Assembly (NCBI RefSeq): GCF_001898115.1
Contig: NZ_MKSQ01000005.1
Coordinates: 461,222 to 525,221, forward strand
From: Allobosea sp. 67-29
GTDB taxonomy: Bacteria > Pseudomonadota > Alphaproteobacteria > Rhizobiales > Beijerinckiaceae
Direction: 5' to 3'
Length of the DNA stretch: 64,000 bases
This document shows, piece after piece, positions 1 through 9,772 of the stretch. Below the pieces are notes generated by a model. The model was not told the origin of the DNA and did no database searches. It was given only the letters and a program-made list of their open reading frames with translations. The stretch's first letter is position 1. Each line of letters starts with the position of its first letter. Made by a program: the position numbers and the translations under genes.

Positions 1-1
1 G

Positions 2-1012
2 ATGAAGCTGGTCCATGCGATCGGTATCGAGCGGATGCTGTCCGATATCGCTGCTTATATCGAGGACGACTTCCGGCGCTGGGAGATCTTCGACAAGACG
101 CCGCGCATCGCCTCGCACAGCCTCGAAGGCGTGATCGAGCTGATGCCGACCAGCGACGGCAAGCTCTATGGCTTCAAATACGTCAACGGCCACCCCAAGA
201 ATATGAAGGCCGGCCTGCAGACGGTCACAGCCTTCGGCCTGCTCTCGGACGTCGCGACCGGTTATCCCGTCCTGCTCTCGGAGATGACCATCCTGACGGC
301 TTTGCGTACCGCAGCTATGTCGGCGGTGGCGGCCAGGCATCTCGCGCCGAAGAACGCCGCGACCATGGCGATCATCGGCAACGGCGCGCAGTCCGAATTC
401 CAGGCCTTCGCCTTCCGCGCGATCCTCGGCATCGAGAACCTCCGGCTTTACGACGTCGATCCCGCTGCAACCGAGAAATGCGCCCGCAACCTCGCCCGCC
501 ACGGCTTCAGGATCACGCGTTGCGCCACCGCGATGGAAGCGGTCGAGGGTGCCGAGATCGTCACCACCGTCACCGCCGACAAGCAGTATGCGACCATCCT
601 GACCGACAACATGGTCGGCGCCGGCATCCATATCAACGCGGTCGGGGGCGACTGCCCCGGCAAGACCGAAATCCATCGCGACGTGCTGCTGCGTTCCTCG
701 ATCTTCGTCGAGTATCCCCCGCAGACCCGCATCGAAGGCGATATCCAGCAGCTCGACCCCGACCATCCGGTCGAGGAACTCTGGAAGGTCATCACCGGGG
801 CGGCGCCGGGCCGCACCGACGCTCGGCAGATCACGCTGTTCGACTCGGTCGGCTTCGCGATCGAGGATTTTTCGGCGCTGCGCTATGTCCATGAACGCAT
901 CCGCGAGGCCGGCACCTATGTCGATCTCGACCTGATCGCGGACCCCGATGATCCGCGCGATCTCTTCGGCATGCTGATGCGCGCGGCACCGGAGACCGCG
1001 GCGGCGGCCTGA
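2..1012 (+). CDS. Ornithine cyclodeaminase family protein (5' end probably outside window)
   Basis: Member of the ornithine cyclodeaminase / mu-crystallin family, which uses NAD(P) to convert ornithine to proline and ammonia or to reduce related imines. The Rossmann glycine-rich stretch IIGNGAQSE lies at about residues 124-132 and the substrate-side segment GFKYVNGHPKN at 57-67. The first ATG is the second base of the window. Family members usually have a short stretch before this point, so the true start is probably upstream and 336 residues is a minimum. An arginase lies at 8.7-9.7 kb, so arginine to ornithine to proline catabolism is a reasonable role. Other family members act on lysine, alanine or opine-like substrates, so the exact substrate is inferred. 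Confidence 0.85.
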   Translation: MKLVHAIGIERMLSDIAAYIEDDFRRWEIFDKTPRIASHSLEGVIELMPTSDGKLYGFKYVNGHPKNMKAGLQTVTAFGLLSDVATGYPVLLSEMTILTALRTAAMSAVAARHLAPKNAATMAIIGNGAQSEFQAFAFRAILGIENLRLYDVDPAATEKCARNLARHGFRITRCATAMEAVEGAEIVTTVTADKQYATILTDNMVGAGIHINAVGGDCPGKTEIHRDVLLRSSIFVEYPPQTRIEGDIQQLDPDHPVEELWKVITGAAPGRTDARQITLFDSVGFAIEDFSALRYVHERIREAGTYVDLDLIADPDDPRDLFGMLMRAAPETAAAA

Positions 1013-1015
1013 GCC

Positions 1016-2245
1016 TCAGGCGGCGTCGCGCTCCCAGCGCGGGAAGGGATCTTCCAGGCCGAGCAACGCCTGCGTCAGCCCGGTCGCCGGGCTGCCGGCC
1101 AGGCAGGCGTCGAGTGCGGCGCGGATCGCCGCCTCGTCCATCTCCGGCCCGCCGATGAACACCATCTCCTGGCGCCGGTCGCCCCAGGTCGGTGACCAGT
1201 GCCTGTGCATCAGCGACTGAAATTCCGCGGAGCGCGGCCAGCGCTCCTTCGGCACCGCCGCCCACCAGCGCCCCATGCCTTCGGTGCGGGTGATCCGCCC
1301 GGCGAGCGAGTACTCACCGACCCAATGCGGTCGGGTCGCCAGCCAGAAATGGCCTTTGGCCCGGACGACGCCGGGCAGGCGCCGGTCCATGAATGCGTGC
1401 AGCTTCGCTGGATGAAACGGCCGCCGCGCCCGGTAGACGAAGGAACGGATGCCGTATTCCTCCGTTTCCGGCACATGGTCGCGGAAGCCGTAGAGTTCCT
1501 TGTGCCAAAGCGGATGGGTCTGGGCCTTCTCCTCGCTGTAAAGCTTCGTATCCAGCACTTGATCGAGCGACACGCGCCCGAAATCGGCGTCGACGATGCG
1601 GGCATCGGCATTGAGTCCGCGCACCACCTGCCGGACCTTCTCCAGTTCCTCGGCCGGGACCTCGCCCGCCTTGTTGATCACCACCACATCGGCGAACTCG
1701 ATCTGCTCGACGAGAAGATCGACCAGCGTGCGCTCGTCGCCCTCGCCGGCGGTCTCGCCGCGATCGCCGAGGAAGTCGCGGCTGTCATAGTCCTTCAGCA
1801 GGTTGAGCGCGTCGACCACCGTCGCCATCGTGTCGAGCCGGGCGACATCGTCGAGCGCGCGATCCTCCTCGTCGCGGAAGGAGAAGGTCGCCGCGATGGG
1901 CAGCGGTTCCGCGATGCCGGTGCCCTCGATCAGCAGGTAGTCGAATTTCCCCTCCTCGGCGAGGCGCCGTACTTCCAGGAGCAGGTCGTCGCGCAATGTG
2001 CAGCAGATGCAGCCATTGCTCATCTCGACCAGGCTCTCCTCGGTCTTGGAGAGGTTGGCGCCGCCCTCGCGCACGAGATCGGCGTCGATGTTCACCTCGC
2101 TCATGTCGTTGACGATGACGGCGACGCGCCGGCCCTCGCGATTGTTCAGGATATGGTTCAGCAGCGTGGTCTTGCCGGCGCCGAGGAAGCCGGAGAGGAC
2201 CGTGACCGGCAGCCGCCGGTCGATGAGGAGGGAAGACGCAGCCAT
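1016..2245 (-). CDS. CobW/COG0523 GTPase, probable zinc metallochaperone
   Basis: G3E-family P-loop GTPase of 409 residues. Walker A GFLGAGKT is at residues 19-26 and the metal-binding CICC motif at 79-82, followed by the nucleotide-specificity segment VVINKAG and the CobW C-terminal domain. COG0523 proteins move zinc or cobalt to client enzymes; those controlled by Zur serve zinc-starved cells (ZigA/ZagA/YeiR type). A strong Zur-like palindrome sits about 25-50 bases upstream of the ATG, which favours zinc over cobalamin synthesis, and no cobalamin genes are nearby. Its 3' end is three bases from the end of the convergent ornithine cyclodeaminase gene. The client protein is unknown. Confidence 0.9.
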   Translation of the reverse strand: MAASSLLIDRRLPVTVLSGFLGAGKTTLLNHILNNREGRRVAVIVNDMSEVNIDADLVREGGANLSKTEESLVEMSNGCICCTLRDDLLLEVRRLAEEGKFDYLLIEGTGIAEPLPIAATFSFRDEEDRALDDVARLDTMATVVDALNLLKDYDSRDFLGDRGETAGEGDERTLVDLLVEQIEFADVVVINKAGEVPAEELEKVRQVVRGLNADARIVDADFGRVSLDQVLDTKLYSEEKAQTHPLWHKELYGFRDHVPETEEYGIRSFVYRARRPFHPAKLHAFMDRRLPGVVRAKGHFWLATRPHWVGEYSLAGRITRTEGMGRWWAAVPKERWPRSAEFQSLMHRHWSPTWGDRRQEMVFIGGPEMDEAAIRAALDACLAGSPATGLTQALLGLEDPFPRWERDAA

Positions 2246-2269
2246 CGGAGAGCCCCGGTTCGGACAGAA

Positions 2270-2298
2270 GATAATTTGTTACAGTATAACATATCATC
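2270..2298 (-). promoter_or_regulatory. Candidate Zur box upstream of the CobW GTPase
   Basis: A 29-base dyad centred on G2284 has 11 of 14 symmetric pairs complementary. Its core TGTTACAGTATAACA (2277-2291) has perfect TGTTA/TAACA arms. AT-rich dyads of this form are the known operator type of alphaproteobacterial Zur. It lies just upstream of the GTPase start at 2245, where a repressor would block transcription. The assignment rests on pattern and context, not on a motif scan. Confidence 0.75.
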
Positions 2299-2306
2299 AA
2301 TGTCAA

Positions 2307-2339
2307 CCGTCCCATCGCCGTCCCATCGCCGTCCCGTGG
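2307..2339. repeat. Short tandem repeat, three 11-base units
   Basis: The unit CCGTCCCATCG occurs at 2307-2317 and 2318-2328, followed by a diverged third copy CCGTCCCGTGG at 2329-2339. It lies between the Zur-like box and the 3' end of the LysR gene. It is probably a slippage product; no function is evident. Confidence 0.7.
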
Positions 2340-2349
2340 CTGGCCGACG

Positions 2350-3234
2350 TCAGCGCCCGCCGTTGCTTGCCAAGGCCAGGAAGGCTGCGGCCGCCTTCGC
2401 GAGATAGCGTTCCTTGTGTCTGAGGGCGAGAAAGCGGCGCTTCGGCAGGGGCAGGTCGACGGTCGCGAGGCGCCCTGCCGCGATGGCGTTCGCCGCCACG
2501 AGCCGGGAGATCGCCGTCGCGCCCGCACCGGCGGCGACAGCTGCGCAGATCGCCTCGTTGGACGGCAGCTCGAGTGCGATCGCGAGGTCCCCCGAGGCGA
2601 GGCCGAGGCCAGGCAGCGCCGCCTCGAACATGGCGCGTGTGCCCGAGCCCGGCTCGCGCAGGACCCAGGCGCCGCGCCGCAGCTCGGAAGCTGGCGGGCG
2701 GGCCCGGGCCCAGCCATGACCGGCGGGCACGACGATGACGAGCTCGTCCTCGGCGACGGCGGTCATGGCGAGGGCCGGGTCGTCGACCTCGCCCTCGATG
2801 AAGCCGAGATCGGCCTCGCCGTCGCGGATGGCGGCGCTCACCGTCTCGGTATTGGCGATCGCCAGGGATACGGTGATGCCCGGATGGTCCTGGCGAAAGC
2901 GCTGGATCAGCGGCGGCAGCCAGTAGTTGGCGACCGTCTGGCTCGCCGTCAGGGCGAGCGATCCGCGCGCCAGCCCGGAGAGATCGGAGAGGACGGTTTC
3001 GGCAGCCGCCGCCCGCGCCAGCACGGCGCGGGCCTCGACGAGAAAGAGCCGGCCGGCCTCGGTCAGCACGATGCGGCGGCCGATGCGGTCGAACAGCCGC
3101 GTCGCGTAGCGCGCCTCCAGCGTCGCCACCGCCGAGCTGACCGCCGATTGGGTCAGGTTGAGGGCCCGCGCCCCTTGCGTGAGGTGTTCCCGTTCCGCGA
3201 CGGCGACGAAGATGCGGAGCTGTTCGAGCGTCAT
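2350..3234 (-). CDS. LysR-family transcriptional regulator
   Basis: LysR-type regulator of 294 residues. The N-terminal winged helix-turn-helix covers about residues 1-60 ([17 protein letters not shown] is the recognition region), followed by the periplasmic-binding-like effector domain from about 90. The effector domain resembles the CysB/CbbR/YeiE group. It lies 40 bases downstream of the MFS transporter gene on the same strand, so the two are probably co-transcribed or functionally linked and the transporter is the likeliest target. The effector cannot be read from the sequence. Confidence 0.9.
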   Translation of the reverse strand: MTLEQLRIFVAVAEREHLTQGARALNLTQSAVSSAVATLEARYATRLFDRIGRRIVLTEAGRLFLVEARAVLARAAAAETVLSDLSGLARGSLALTASQTVANYWLPPLIQRFRQDHPGITVSLAIANTETVSAAIRDGEADLGFIEGEVDDPALAMTAVAEDELVIVVPAGHGWARARPPASELRRGAWVLREPGSGTRAMFEAALPGLGLASGDLAIALELPSNEAICAAVAAGAGATAISRLVAANAIAAGRLATVDLPLPKRRFLALRHKERYLAKAAAAFLALASNGGR

Positions 3235-3274
3235 GCCTCGCTCTTATAGAGCGTTTTCGCGCGAAGCGGGCGCC

Positions 3275-4528
3275 TCAGGCGAGGTCGGCGGCCGGCTCGT
3301 TCCGGCGCCCTCGCCTTGCTCTCTGCTCCCAGGTGAACAGCATGAGCATGACGAGGCCGAGCGCCATGCCGCTCAGCGCCGTGAGGTTCCAGCCGCCCGC
3401 ATGATAGGTGACGGTGCCGAGGATCGAGCCGATGGCGCCGCCCAGGAAGGTGATCGTCATGTAGATCGCATTGGCCCGTCCGCGCAGCGCCGCGGGCACC
3501 GAGAAGATCGCGCGCTGGCTGACGACCTGGTTGATCTGCACGGCCGAGTCGATCAGCACGACCAGCACGACCAGGGCAGCCATCGCCATCGCCGCCACTG
3601 CCCAGTCGGAGCCGAGAAAGCAGAGGCCGAGGGCCAGCATGGCGCCCGCCGTCGCCAGCCGCGAATGGCCGCGGTCGGCCATGTGGCCGGCCAGCGGCGC
3701 GGCGAGCGCGCCGCCCGCGCCGGCCAGGGCGAAGAGACCGATGCCGCGTTCGCTCAGGCCGAAGCGCTCGGCCAGCATCAGCGGCGCCGCCGTCCAGAGC
3801 ATGTTGAAGGCGGCGAACATCAGGGCCTGATAGGCGGCGCGCCAGCGCAGCACGGGGACGTCTCGCAGGAGCCCGGCCATCGAGGCAAGGACCTGCCCGT
3901 AGTGCAGCCCGCCATGGGGGCGGTATCTCGGCATCAGCCGCCACAGCGAGATCCCGATCACGACCATCAGCCCGGCCGAGACGATGAAGACCGCCCGCCA
4001 GCCGTAGCTCGCCGCGATGAACAGGGCCGCCGGCCGCGCCAGCATGATGCCGGTGAGGAGCCCGGCCATCACCTTGCCGACGACGCGTCCGCGCCGCTCG
4101 TCCGGCGCCAGATGGGCCATGAACGGGATCAGCACCTGCGCCCCGGTCGAGGAAACGCCGATGAGGAAGCAGGCGACCAGCAGCGGCATGGCCGAATCCG
4201 CCAGAGACACGGCGATCAGCCCGAGCGTGGTGAACAGAACCGTCGACAGCACGAGCAGCTTGCTCTCGACGAGATCGGCCAGCGACACGAGGAAGAACAG
4301 TCCGGCGCCGTAGCCGATCTGGGTCGTGCTCACGATGATCCCGGCGAAATCGGGCGAGACCCCGATCTCGGGGCCGATCGCGGCGAGCAGCGGTTGCGCG
4401 TAATAGAGATTGGCGACGAAAGCTCCCGTCGCGATCGCGACCACGATGATGAGCGTCGACGACAGAGCGGGAGTGTCCGGCGGGGCGGCGGACTGGCCGG
4501 TGGCGGATTGGCTTGCGGACGAGGTCAT
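3275..4528 (-). CDS. MFS transporter
   Basis: Twelve-helix major facilitator of 417 residues. The first helix carries the YYAQPLLAAI pattern seen in the YnfM/arabinose-efflux-like MFS group, and the loop after helix 2 is a variant of the MFS motif A. The segment DERRGRVVG at about residues 143-151 is the equivalent intracellular loop. It is an inner-membrane proton-coupled transporter, more likely an exporter. A LysR regulator follows on the same strand and a gamma-glutamyltransferase-like gene is divergent. The substrate is unknown. Confidence 0.85.
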   Translation of the reverse strand: MTSSASQSATGQSAAPPDTPALSSTLIIVVAIATGAFVANLYYAQPLLAAIGPEIGVSPDFAGIIVSTTQIGYGAGLFFLVSLADLVESKLLVLSTVLFTTLGLIAVSLADSAMPLLVACFLIGVSSTGAQVLIPFMAHLAPDERRGRVVGKVMAGLLTGIMLARPAALFIAASYGWRAVFIVSAGLMVVIGISLWRLMPRYRPHGGLHYGQVLASMAGLLRDVPVLRWRAAYQALMFAAFNMLWTAAPLMLAERFGLSERGIGLFALAGAGGALAAPLAGHMADRGHSRLATAGAMLALGLCFLGSDWAVAAMAMAALVVLVVLIDSAVQINQVVSQRAIFSVPAALRGRANAIYMTITFLGGAIGSILGTVTYHAGGWNLTALSGMALGLVMLMLFTWEQRARRGRRNEPAADLA

Positions 4529-4633
4529 GGCTGGCTTGGGCGATCCGAGGGCGCGCCGCCTGGGATCGGCGCGCCGTTGATGTGCTCGGCCTGTGGCGAT
4601 GCGGCAAGGTCGGCCGGCGCTGTTCTGCTATGC

Positions 4634-4671
4634 ACGCATGACGCTTCACAAGGATGTGTTGCGTCATGCGT
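4634..4671. promoter_or_regulatory. Long dyad in the divergent MFS / GGT intergenic region
   Basis: ACGCATGACGC (4634-4644) and GCGTCATGCGT (4661-4671) are perfect 11-base inverted arms. The 16-base spacer holds a second inverted pair, CACA (4647-4650) and TGTG (4655-4658). The dyad lies 106 bases upstream of the MFS start and about 150 bases upstream of the GGT start. Between divergent genes an operator is more likely than a terminator, although TTTT follows the right arm on the + strand. The rest of the 4529-4824 gap shows no gene. Confidence 0.6.
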
Positions 4672-4824
4672 TTTGAGAAAAGCTGCGGCCGAAGGATCCC
4701 TGCGGCCGCGGCGGGCACGTGCCTGCCGGCCATGCGTCGCGCGGGATTGTCAGCCCTGGCCCGACGCGCCAAAGCGGGACCGGAGAATTGAGCGCGCAGC
4801 GCCGAAACCGGGATGGAGCGGGAT

Positions 4825-6420
4825 ATGAGCTGGGGTGATCGCGATTTCATGGTGCCGGGCCGTTCGGTGGCGGTCGGCGAGCGCGGCATGGCCGCGACGT
4901 CGCATCCGGCGGCGACGCTGGCGGCCGTCGATATCCTGCGCGCCGGCGGCAATGCGGTGGATGCCGCCCTTGCGGCGGTTGCGGTTCAGGCGGTGGTCGA
5001 TCCGCACATGACCGGCATCGGCGGCGACTGCTTCGCGATCTACGCCCCCGCCGGCGGCAAGATGGTCGCCATCAATGGCTCGGGGCGCGCGCCCGCCAAG
5101 GCCGAGCTCGGCCGGCTCCTCGGCCAAGGCCTGACGGCGATCGCGCCGGATTCGCCCCATGCCGTCACCGTCCCCGGAGCGATCGATGCCTGGTGCCGAC
5201 TCAATGCCGACCATGGCCGCAAGAGCCTGGACGAAATCTTCTCGGCCGCAATCCGCGCCGCGGAAGAGGGTTTCGTGGTGACGCCGCGCGTCGCGCTCGA
5301 CTGGAACCGCTATCGCGGCCGCATCGAGAAGCACGGCCTCGGCAACGCCGTCTACCTGCCCGGCGGCAAGGCGCCGGTGGCGGGTGACAGGATGGTGCAT
5401 CCTGCGTTGGGCCGCATGCTGCGCCGCGTTGCCCGCGATGGCCGCGCCGCCTTTTACGAGGGCGAGGCGGCCGAGGAGATGGTCGCCGTCCTGAACAAGG
5501 CCGGCAGCCTGATGGCGGTCGAGGACTTCGCGAGCGCGAAGCCCGACTATGTCGAGCCGATGGGTGCCGACTATCGCGACCACCGCCTCTGGGAATGCCC
5601 GCCGAACGGTCAGGGCATCGCGGCGCTGCTGATCGCGCGCATCCTCGACGGCTTCGACCTCAAGGACGGCAAGCTGAGCGAGGCCGATCGCATCCATCTC
5701 CTCGCGGAAGCCAGCAAGGCGGCCTATCGCCAGCGCGACGCGCTGGTCGCCGATCCGGCTGTCAGCCCCTTCGACACCGAGGCTTTCCTGTCGGATCAGT
5801 TCGTCGGCCGGCTGCGGGCACAGATCAGCCTCGAGAAGGCGTCGGCGCCGCAGGCCTTCGACATGCCCTTGCACAAGGACACGATCTATCTTTGCGTCGT
5901 CGACGGCGACGGCAACATGATCTCCTTCATCAACTCGCTGTTCTCGGCCTTCGGCAGCGGCATCTATGCCGAGAAATCCGGCGTCATGCTGCAGAACCGC
6001 GGCTCCGGCTTCCGCCTGATCGAGGGGCATCCGAACGCCATCGCGCCGCGCAAGCGCCCCTTCCACACCATCATCCCCGGCATGCTCGCCAGGAACGGCC
6101 GCGCCGTGATGCCGTTCGGCGTGATGGGCGGCCAGTACCAGTCCACCGGCCATGCCCATTTCATCTCCGGCATCCTCGACCGTGGGCTCGATCCGCAGCA
6201 GGCGAGCGATGCGCCGCGCAGCTTCGCCTTCGACGGCAAGCTTTCGCTCGAGCCGACGATCCCCGAGAGCGTCGCGGCCGATCTCAAGGCGCGCGGCCAT
6301 GACGTGGTCCGGGCCGACGAGCCGCTCGGCGGCTGCCAGGCGATCTGGGTCGACCACGCGCGCGGCGTGATGTTCGGCGCCTCCGACCATCGCAAGGACG
6401 GCATCGCGCTCGCCGTCTGA
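4825..6420 (+). CDS. Gamma-glutamyltransferase family protein, cytoplasmic type
   Basis: N-terminal nucleophile hydrolase of the gamma-glutamyltranspeptidase family, about 531 residues. The self-cleavage threonine is in HKDTIYL (about residue 353), which would split the chain into large and small subunits. The large subunit carries the conserved GGNAVDAA and TGIGGDCF segments. There is no signal peptide, unlike periplasmic Ggt, so it belongs with the cytoplasmic YwrD-like enzymes. I chose ATG 4825 because GGAG at 4815-4818 gives a ribosome site; ATG 4813 is an in-frame alternative. It may hydrolyse glutathione or another gamma-glutamyl or acyl-amino compound; the substrate is uncertain. Confidence 0.88.
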   Translation: MSWGDRDFMVPGRSVAVGERGMAATSHPAATLAAVDILRAGGNAVDAALAAVAVQAVVDPHMTGIGGDCFAIYAPAGGKMVAINGSGRAPAKAELGRLLGQGLTAIAPDSPHAVTVPGAIDAWCRLNADHGRKSLDEIFSAAIRAAEEGFVVTPRVALDWNRYRGRIEKHGLGNAVYLPGGKAPVAGDRMVHPALGRMLRRVARDGRAAFYEGEAAEEMVAVLNKAGSLMAVEDFASAKPDYVEPMGADYRDHRLWECPPNGQGIAALLIARILDGFDLKDGKLSEADRIHLLAEASKAAYRQRDALVADPAVSPFDTEAFLSDQFVGRLRAQISLEKASAPQAFDMPLHKDTIYLCVVDGDGNMISFINSLFSAFGSGIYAEKSGVMLQNRGSGFRLIEGHPNAIAPRKRPFHTIIPGMLARNGRAVMPFGVMGGQYQSTGHAHFISGILDRGLDPQQASDAPRSFAFDGKLSLEPTIPESVAADLKARGHDVVRADEPLGGCQAIWVDHARGVMFGASDHRKDGIALAV

Positions 6421-6474
6421 GGAACGCGCCCTTAACGCGCTGCCGCTATCGCTGGCGGCAGCGACGGAGGGCGC

Positions 6475-7521
6475 GTGGCGCGGGAACGGTCATTCGGCTG
6501 GGGGATCATGGGCACCGGCGCCATCGCCGGGCTCTTTGCCGCCGATCTCGGCCTGTTGCCGCAGGCGCGGATCGTCGCCGTCCATTCGCGTTCGTTCCAG
6601 AAGGCGCAAGGCTTCGCCGCCCGCTTCGGCGCGGCCGCCTATATGGACGAAGCTGCCTTTCTCGCCGATCCGGCGGTCGAGGCGGTCTACGTCGCGACCC
6701 CGAACCATCTCCATGCCGTGCAGGCGCTGAGGGCGATCGCCGCCGGCAAGCCGGTCCTGATCGAGAAGCCGGTCGCGTTGAGCAGCGATGATGTCGATGC
6801 GATCGCGCAGGCAGCGCGGGAGCGCGATGTCTTCGCCATGGAGGCGCTGTGGAGCCGCTTCCTGCCGGCGGTCGATGCGGCAAGCGAGCAGATCGCGGCG
6901 GGGCGGATCGGGGCGCTGCGGCGCATCCGCGCCGACCTGTCCTACCGGCATCCCGAGGAAGCCGGCAGCCGCTTCTTCGATCCGACACTGGGCGGCGGCG
7001 CTGCCTTCGACCTCGGCGTCTATCCGCTGTCGCTGACGTTGCATCTGCTGGGGGAGCCACGATCGGTCGGCGGGCGCTGGTTCGCGGCGGCGAGCGGCGT
7101 CGACCTGCGCAGCGAATTCCGGCTGACCTATCCGGAGGCCATCGCCGAACTCTCCTGCGGTTTCGACCGGGACGGCAGCAATCGCTTCCTGATCGAAGGC
7201 ACGAACGGGGCGCTGCTGCTCGAGGCGCCGTTCCTCAAGGTGCAGCGGCTGCGCTTCGACGCCGATCCGGCGCGCGCCCTGGCGGCCTATGAGCGTGGGC
7301 AGGGGCTTGCAGCGCGCCTCCTCGATCGCATTCTGAAACCCGCGCGCAGCACCGAAGCCTTCGCCTTTCCGGGCAATGGCCTGCAGTTTCAGGCGCAGGC
7401 CGTGATGGCGACGGTTCGCGCCGGTGAGACCCACTGCGTGACGATGCCGCTCTCCGACAGCGCCGCCGTGCTGCGCATCATCGAGAGCGTGCTGGCCCGG
7501 CCGCCGCACGGGCAGGGCTGA
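6475..7521 (+). CDS. Gfo/Idh/MocA family oxidoreductase
   Basis: NAD(P)-dependent dehydrogenase of 348 residues starting with GTG. The Rossmann motif GIMGTGAIAG begins near residue 10, and the EKP motif (VLIEKPVALS, about residue 96) contains the family lysine. The C-terminal half is the GFO_IDH_MocA alpha/beta domain. Such enzymes oxidise sugars, inositols or related cyclic alcohols in the cytoplasm. It ends exactly where the convergent second Gfo/Idh/MocA gene ends. No sugar transporter is adjacent, so the substrate is unknown. Confidence 0.88.
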   Translation: MARERSFGWGIMGTGAIAGLFAADLGLLPQARIVAVHSRSFQKAQGFAARFGAAAYMDEAAFLADPAVEAVYVATPNHLHAVQALRAIAAGKPVLIEKPVALSSDDVDAIAQAARERDVFAMEALWSRFLPAVDAASEQIAAGRIGALRRIRADLSYRHPEEAGSRFFDPTLGGGAAFDLGVYPLSLTLHLLGEPRSVGGRWFAAASGVDLRSEFRLTYPEAIAELSCGFDRDGSNRFLIEGTNGALLLEAPFLKVQRLRFDADPARALAAYERGQGLAARLLDRILKPARSTEAFAFPGNGLQFQAQAVMATVRAGETHCVTMPLSDSAAVLRIIESVLARPPHGQG

Positions 7522-8667
7522 TCAGAAGCCCGAGCGCGGACGATAAGGCTGCGGCAGGTCGCGGGCGTTGCTCAAGGCCAATGCCAGTTCCGTGATGTGC
7601 AGCGCCAGCGCGCCGGAGAAGCGCGGCGCCTCGCGGCGTGCGATCGCCTCGGCCTGATCGGCGACGCCGCGCATGAAGTCGATCTGCGAGGGATAGTTCG
7701 GCAGGCCCTTGCTCGCGGGCTGCGCCGGATAGGGCAGGCGGCGGCCCGGCGTCGGCTTCCACGGCAGGGCGCGGCCGAGCTTCGCCTCGGCGCGGGTCAA
7801 GAGCCGCCCCAGCAGCGGCCGTGGCGCATCGACCTCTTCGATATGGATCGCCGAGCGGTTGTCCCAGAGGTCGCGCACGGTGAGCGAACCCTTCTCGGCG
7901 AAGACCTGCAGCGAGCGGTCGCGTGGCGCGGCGAGGCCGCTGGTCAGCCGGGCCACAACGCCGGAACGGAAATTCAGGCAGCCGACCGAGAAATCCGGCG
8001 CCATCGTGATGTGCCCGGTGCCCGGCCCCTTGTCCGGGAAAGTCACGGCCGAGAAGGCGGTCAGGCTCTCGACCGGGCCGAACAGCGTGACCAGCCAGGA
8101 GAGAGCGTAGCCGGCATGCTCCAGCGTGCAGCCGATCTCGAATTCGTGCAGCCCCGGCCAGGGCGCGCCCGAACGCGAACGCCAGCTCGCCCATCTCTCG
8201 CGAAAGACCGGGCCGTCCTCCATCGCGGCATAGACCAGCCGCGGCGTCCCGATCCGCGCCGCGCGCAGGGTGTCCTCGACGAGGCGATGTGCATCGCTGA
8301 GCCCGTTGGCCGGCGCCGTCGCCAGCGTCAGCCCGCAGGCGTGCGCCTGCGCGATCAGCGCCTCGGCCTGTGCCAGCTCCATCGCGAGCGGCTTCTCGCA
8401 ATAGACATGCTTGCCGGCGGCGAGCGCGCGGCTGGTGATCTCGTAATGGCTTTCCGGCGTCGTCAGGTTGACGACGATGCCGACGGTCGGATCGGCGAGA
8501 AGCGCGTCGAGATCGGGATAGGCCGGGACATTGTGGAAGCCGCTGAAGCCTTCGAGGCGTGCGGCGTCACGGTCCCAGGCACCCGCCAGCGACAGGGCCG
8601 GGTGGTTCGCCAGCGTCGTCATGTAGTAGTCGGCGACGAAGCCCGTGCCGACGAGCGCGATCTTCAT
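7522..8667 (-). CDS. Gfo/Idh/MocA family oxidoreductase (second paralogue)
   Basis: 381-residue dehydrogenase with N-terminal MKIALVGTGFVADYY dinucleotide-binding fold and the catalytic-site motif CEKPLAMEL. An upstream in-frame ATG at 8721 would add 18 residues (MPEIGCCVGCLP...), which do not fit the family, so I start at 8667. The stop codon directly abuts that of the convergent paralogue, so the pair meets tail to tail with no gap. Its sequence differs clearly from the partner, suggesting a different substrate rather than recent duplication. Confidence 0.87.
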   Translation of the reverse strand: MKIALVGTGFVADYYMTTLANHPALSLAGAWDRDAARLEGFSGFHNVPAYPDLDALLADPTVGIVVNLTTPESHYEITSRALAAGKHVYCEKPLAMELAQAEALIAQAHACGLTLATAPANGLSDAHRLVEDTLRAARIGTPRLVYAAMEDGPVFRERWASWRSRSGAPWPGLHEFEIGCTLEHAGYALSWLVTLFGPVESLTAFSAVTFPDKGPGTGHITMAPDFSVGCLNFRSGVVARLTSGLAAPRDRSLQVFAEKGSLTVRDLWDNRSAIHIEEVDAPRPLLGRLLTRAEAKLGRALPWKPTPGRRLPYPAQPASKGLPNYPSQIDFMRGVADQAEAIARREAPRFSGALALHITELALALSNARDLPQPYRPRSGF

Positions 8668-8752
8668 GATCCGGTTCCGTTGCGCCGGCAGGCAGCCGAC
8701 GCAACAGCCTATCTCAGGCAAGAATGAAGATCGGCTTTCGCGAAGCCGAGGC

Positions 8753-9733
8753 TCAGGCCGCGCCGATCGCGTTCGACGGCGTCTGGCGGTCGGTGATCTG
8801 CTGGCCGAACAGGCTGCCGGCGAGCTCCACCGCGAGCCGGGCCGTCTGGCCGCGATCGTCGAGGAAGGGATTGAGCTCGACGATATCCATCGAGCGCACC
8901 AGCCCGGAATCGTGCAGCAGCTCCATCACAAGATGCGCCTCGCGATAGGTCGCGCCGCCCGGAACGGTGGTGCCGACGCCAGGCGCCAGCGGAGGGTCGA
9001 TGAAATCCACGTCGAAGGAGACGTGCAGCACGCCATCGGCCGCGCGCACCTTCTCGATGACCTGACGGATCAGCACGCCGACGCCATGCTCGTCGATGGC
9101 GCGCATGTCGGCGACATCGACGCCGCGCGCCTTCACGGCCGCCTTCTCGAGCGGGTCGACCGAGCGGATGCCGAACAGGCTGAGCTGCGCCGGCGTGATC
9201 GAGGCGCGGGGCTCGCTGCCGAGCAGGTCATCGAGCCCGGCCTCGCCGCAGAGGAAGGCCGAGGACATGCCGTGCATGTTCCCCGAGGGCGAGATCGCCG
9301 GCATGTTGAAATCGGCATGGGCGTCGAGCCAGAGCACGAAGAGCTTGCGGCCCTGCTCCTGCCAGTGGCGGGCGACGCCGTTGACCGAACCCATCGACAG
9401 GCTGTGGTCGCCGCCGAGGAAGATCGGCGTGGCGCCGGTGCGGGCAAGCGCGTAGGCGCGGGCGCTGAGCGCACGCATCCAGGCGGCGATCTCGTTGTAG
9501 AAGCGGGCGTTCTCCGGCGCGGGCCCGCCCACGGGGGCCAGGTCGCGCGGTAGGATGTCGCCATGGTCCTCGACCGCGTAGCCGAGGCTTTCCAGCACGC
9601 CGACGAGACCGGCGGTGCGCAGGCCGGCCGGACCCATCAGCGCGCCGCGGCGCGAGGCGCCGACCTCGATCGGCGCGCCGAGCAGGGCGATACGGCCCTG
9701 GGAAGCGGGAGCGTTCGTGGGATTCGCGGTCAT
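8753..9733 (-). CDS. rocF: Arginase
   Basis: Arginase of 326 residues, hydrolysing L-arginine to ornithine and urea with a binuclear manganese centre. All metal-ligand motifs are present: GGDHS (H110), DAHAD (D137, H139, D141) and SFDVDFIDP (D241, D243), plus the HGM segment near 154 and a late VELNP. The ornithine product could feed the ornithine cyclodeaminase at the start of the window. It is transcribed in the same direction as the efe operon, about 106 bases after efeO, but a hairpin in the gap suggests separate expression. Confidence 0.95.
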   Translation of the reverse strand: MTANPTNAPASQGRIALLGAPIEVGASRRGALMGPAGLRTAGLVGVLESLGYAVEDHGDILPRDLAPVGGPAPENARFYNEIAAWMRALSARAYALARTGATPIFLGGDHSLSMGSVNGVARHWQEQGRKLFVLWLDAHADFNMPAISPSGNMHGMSSAFLCGEAGLDDLLGSEPRASITPAQLSLFGIRSVDPLEKAAVKARGVDVADMRAIDEHGVGVLIRQVIEKVRAADGVLHVSFDVDFIDPPLAPGVGTTVPGGATYREAHLVMELLHDSGLVRSMDIVELNPFLDDRGQTARLAVELAGSLFGQQITDRQTPSNAIGAA

Positions 9734-9772
9734 GCTGGCAGTCCGTTGATGCGATTTGACGGGCGCGTTGCG

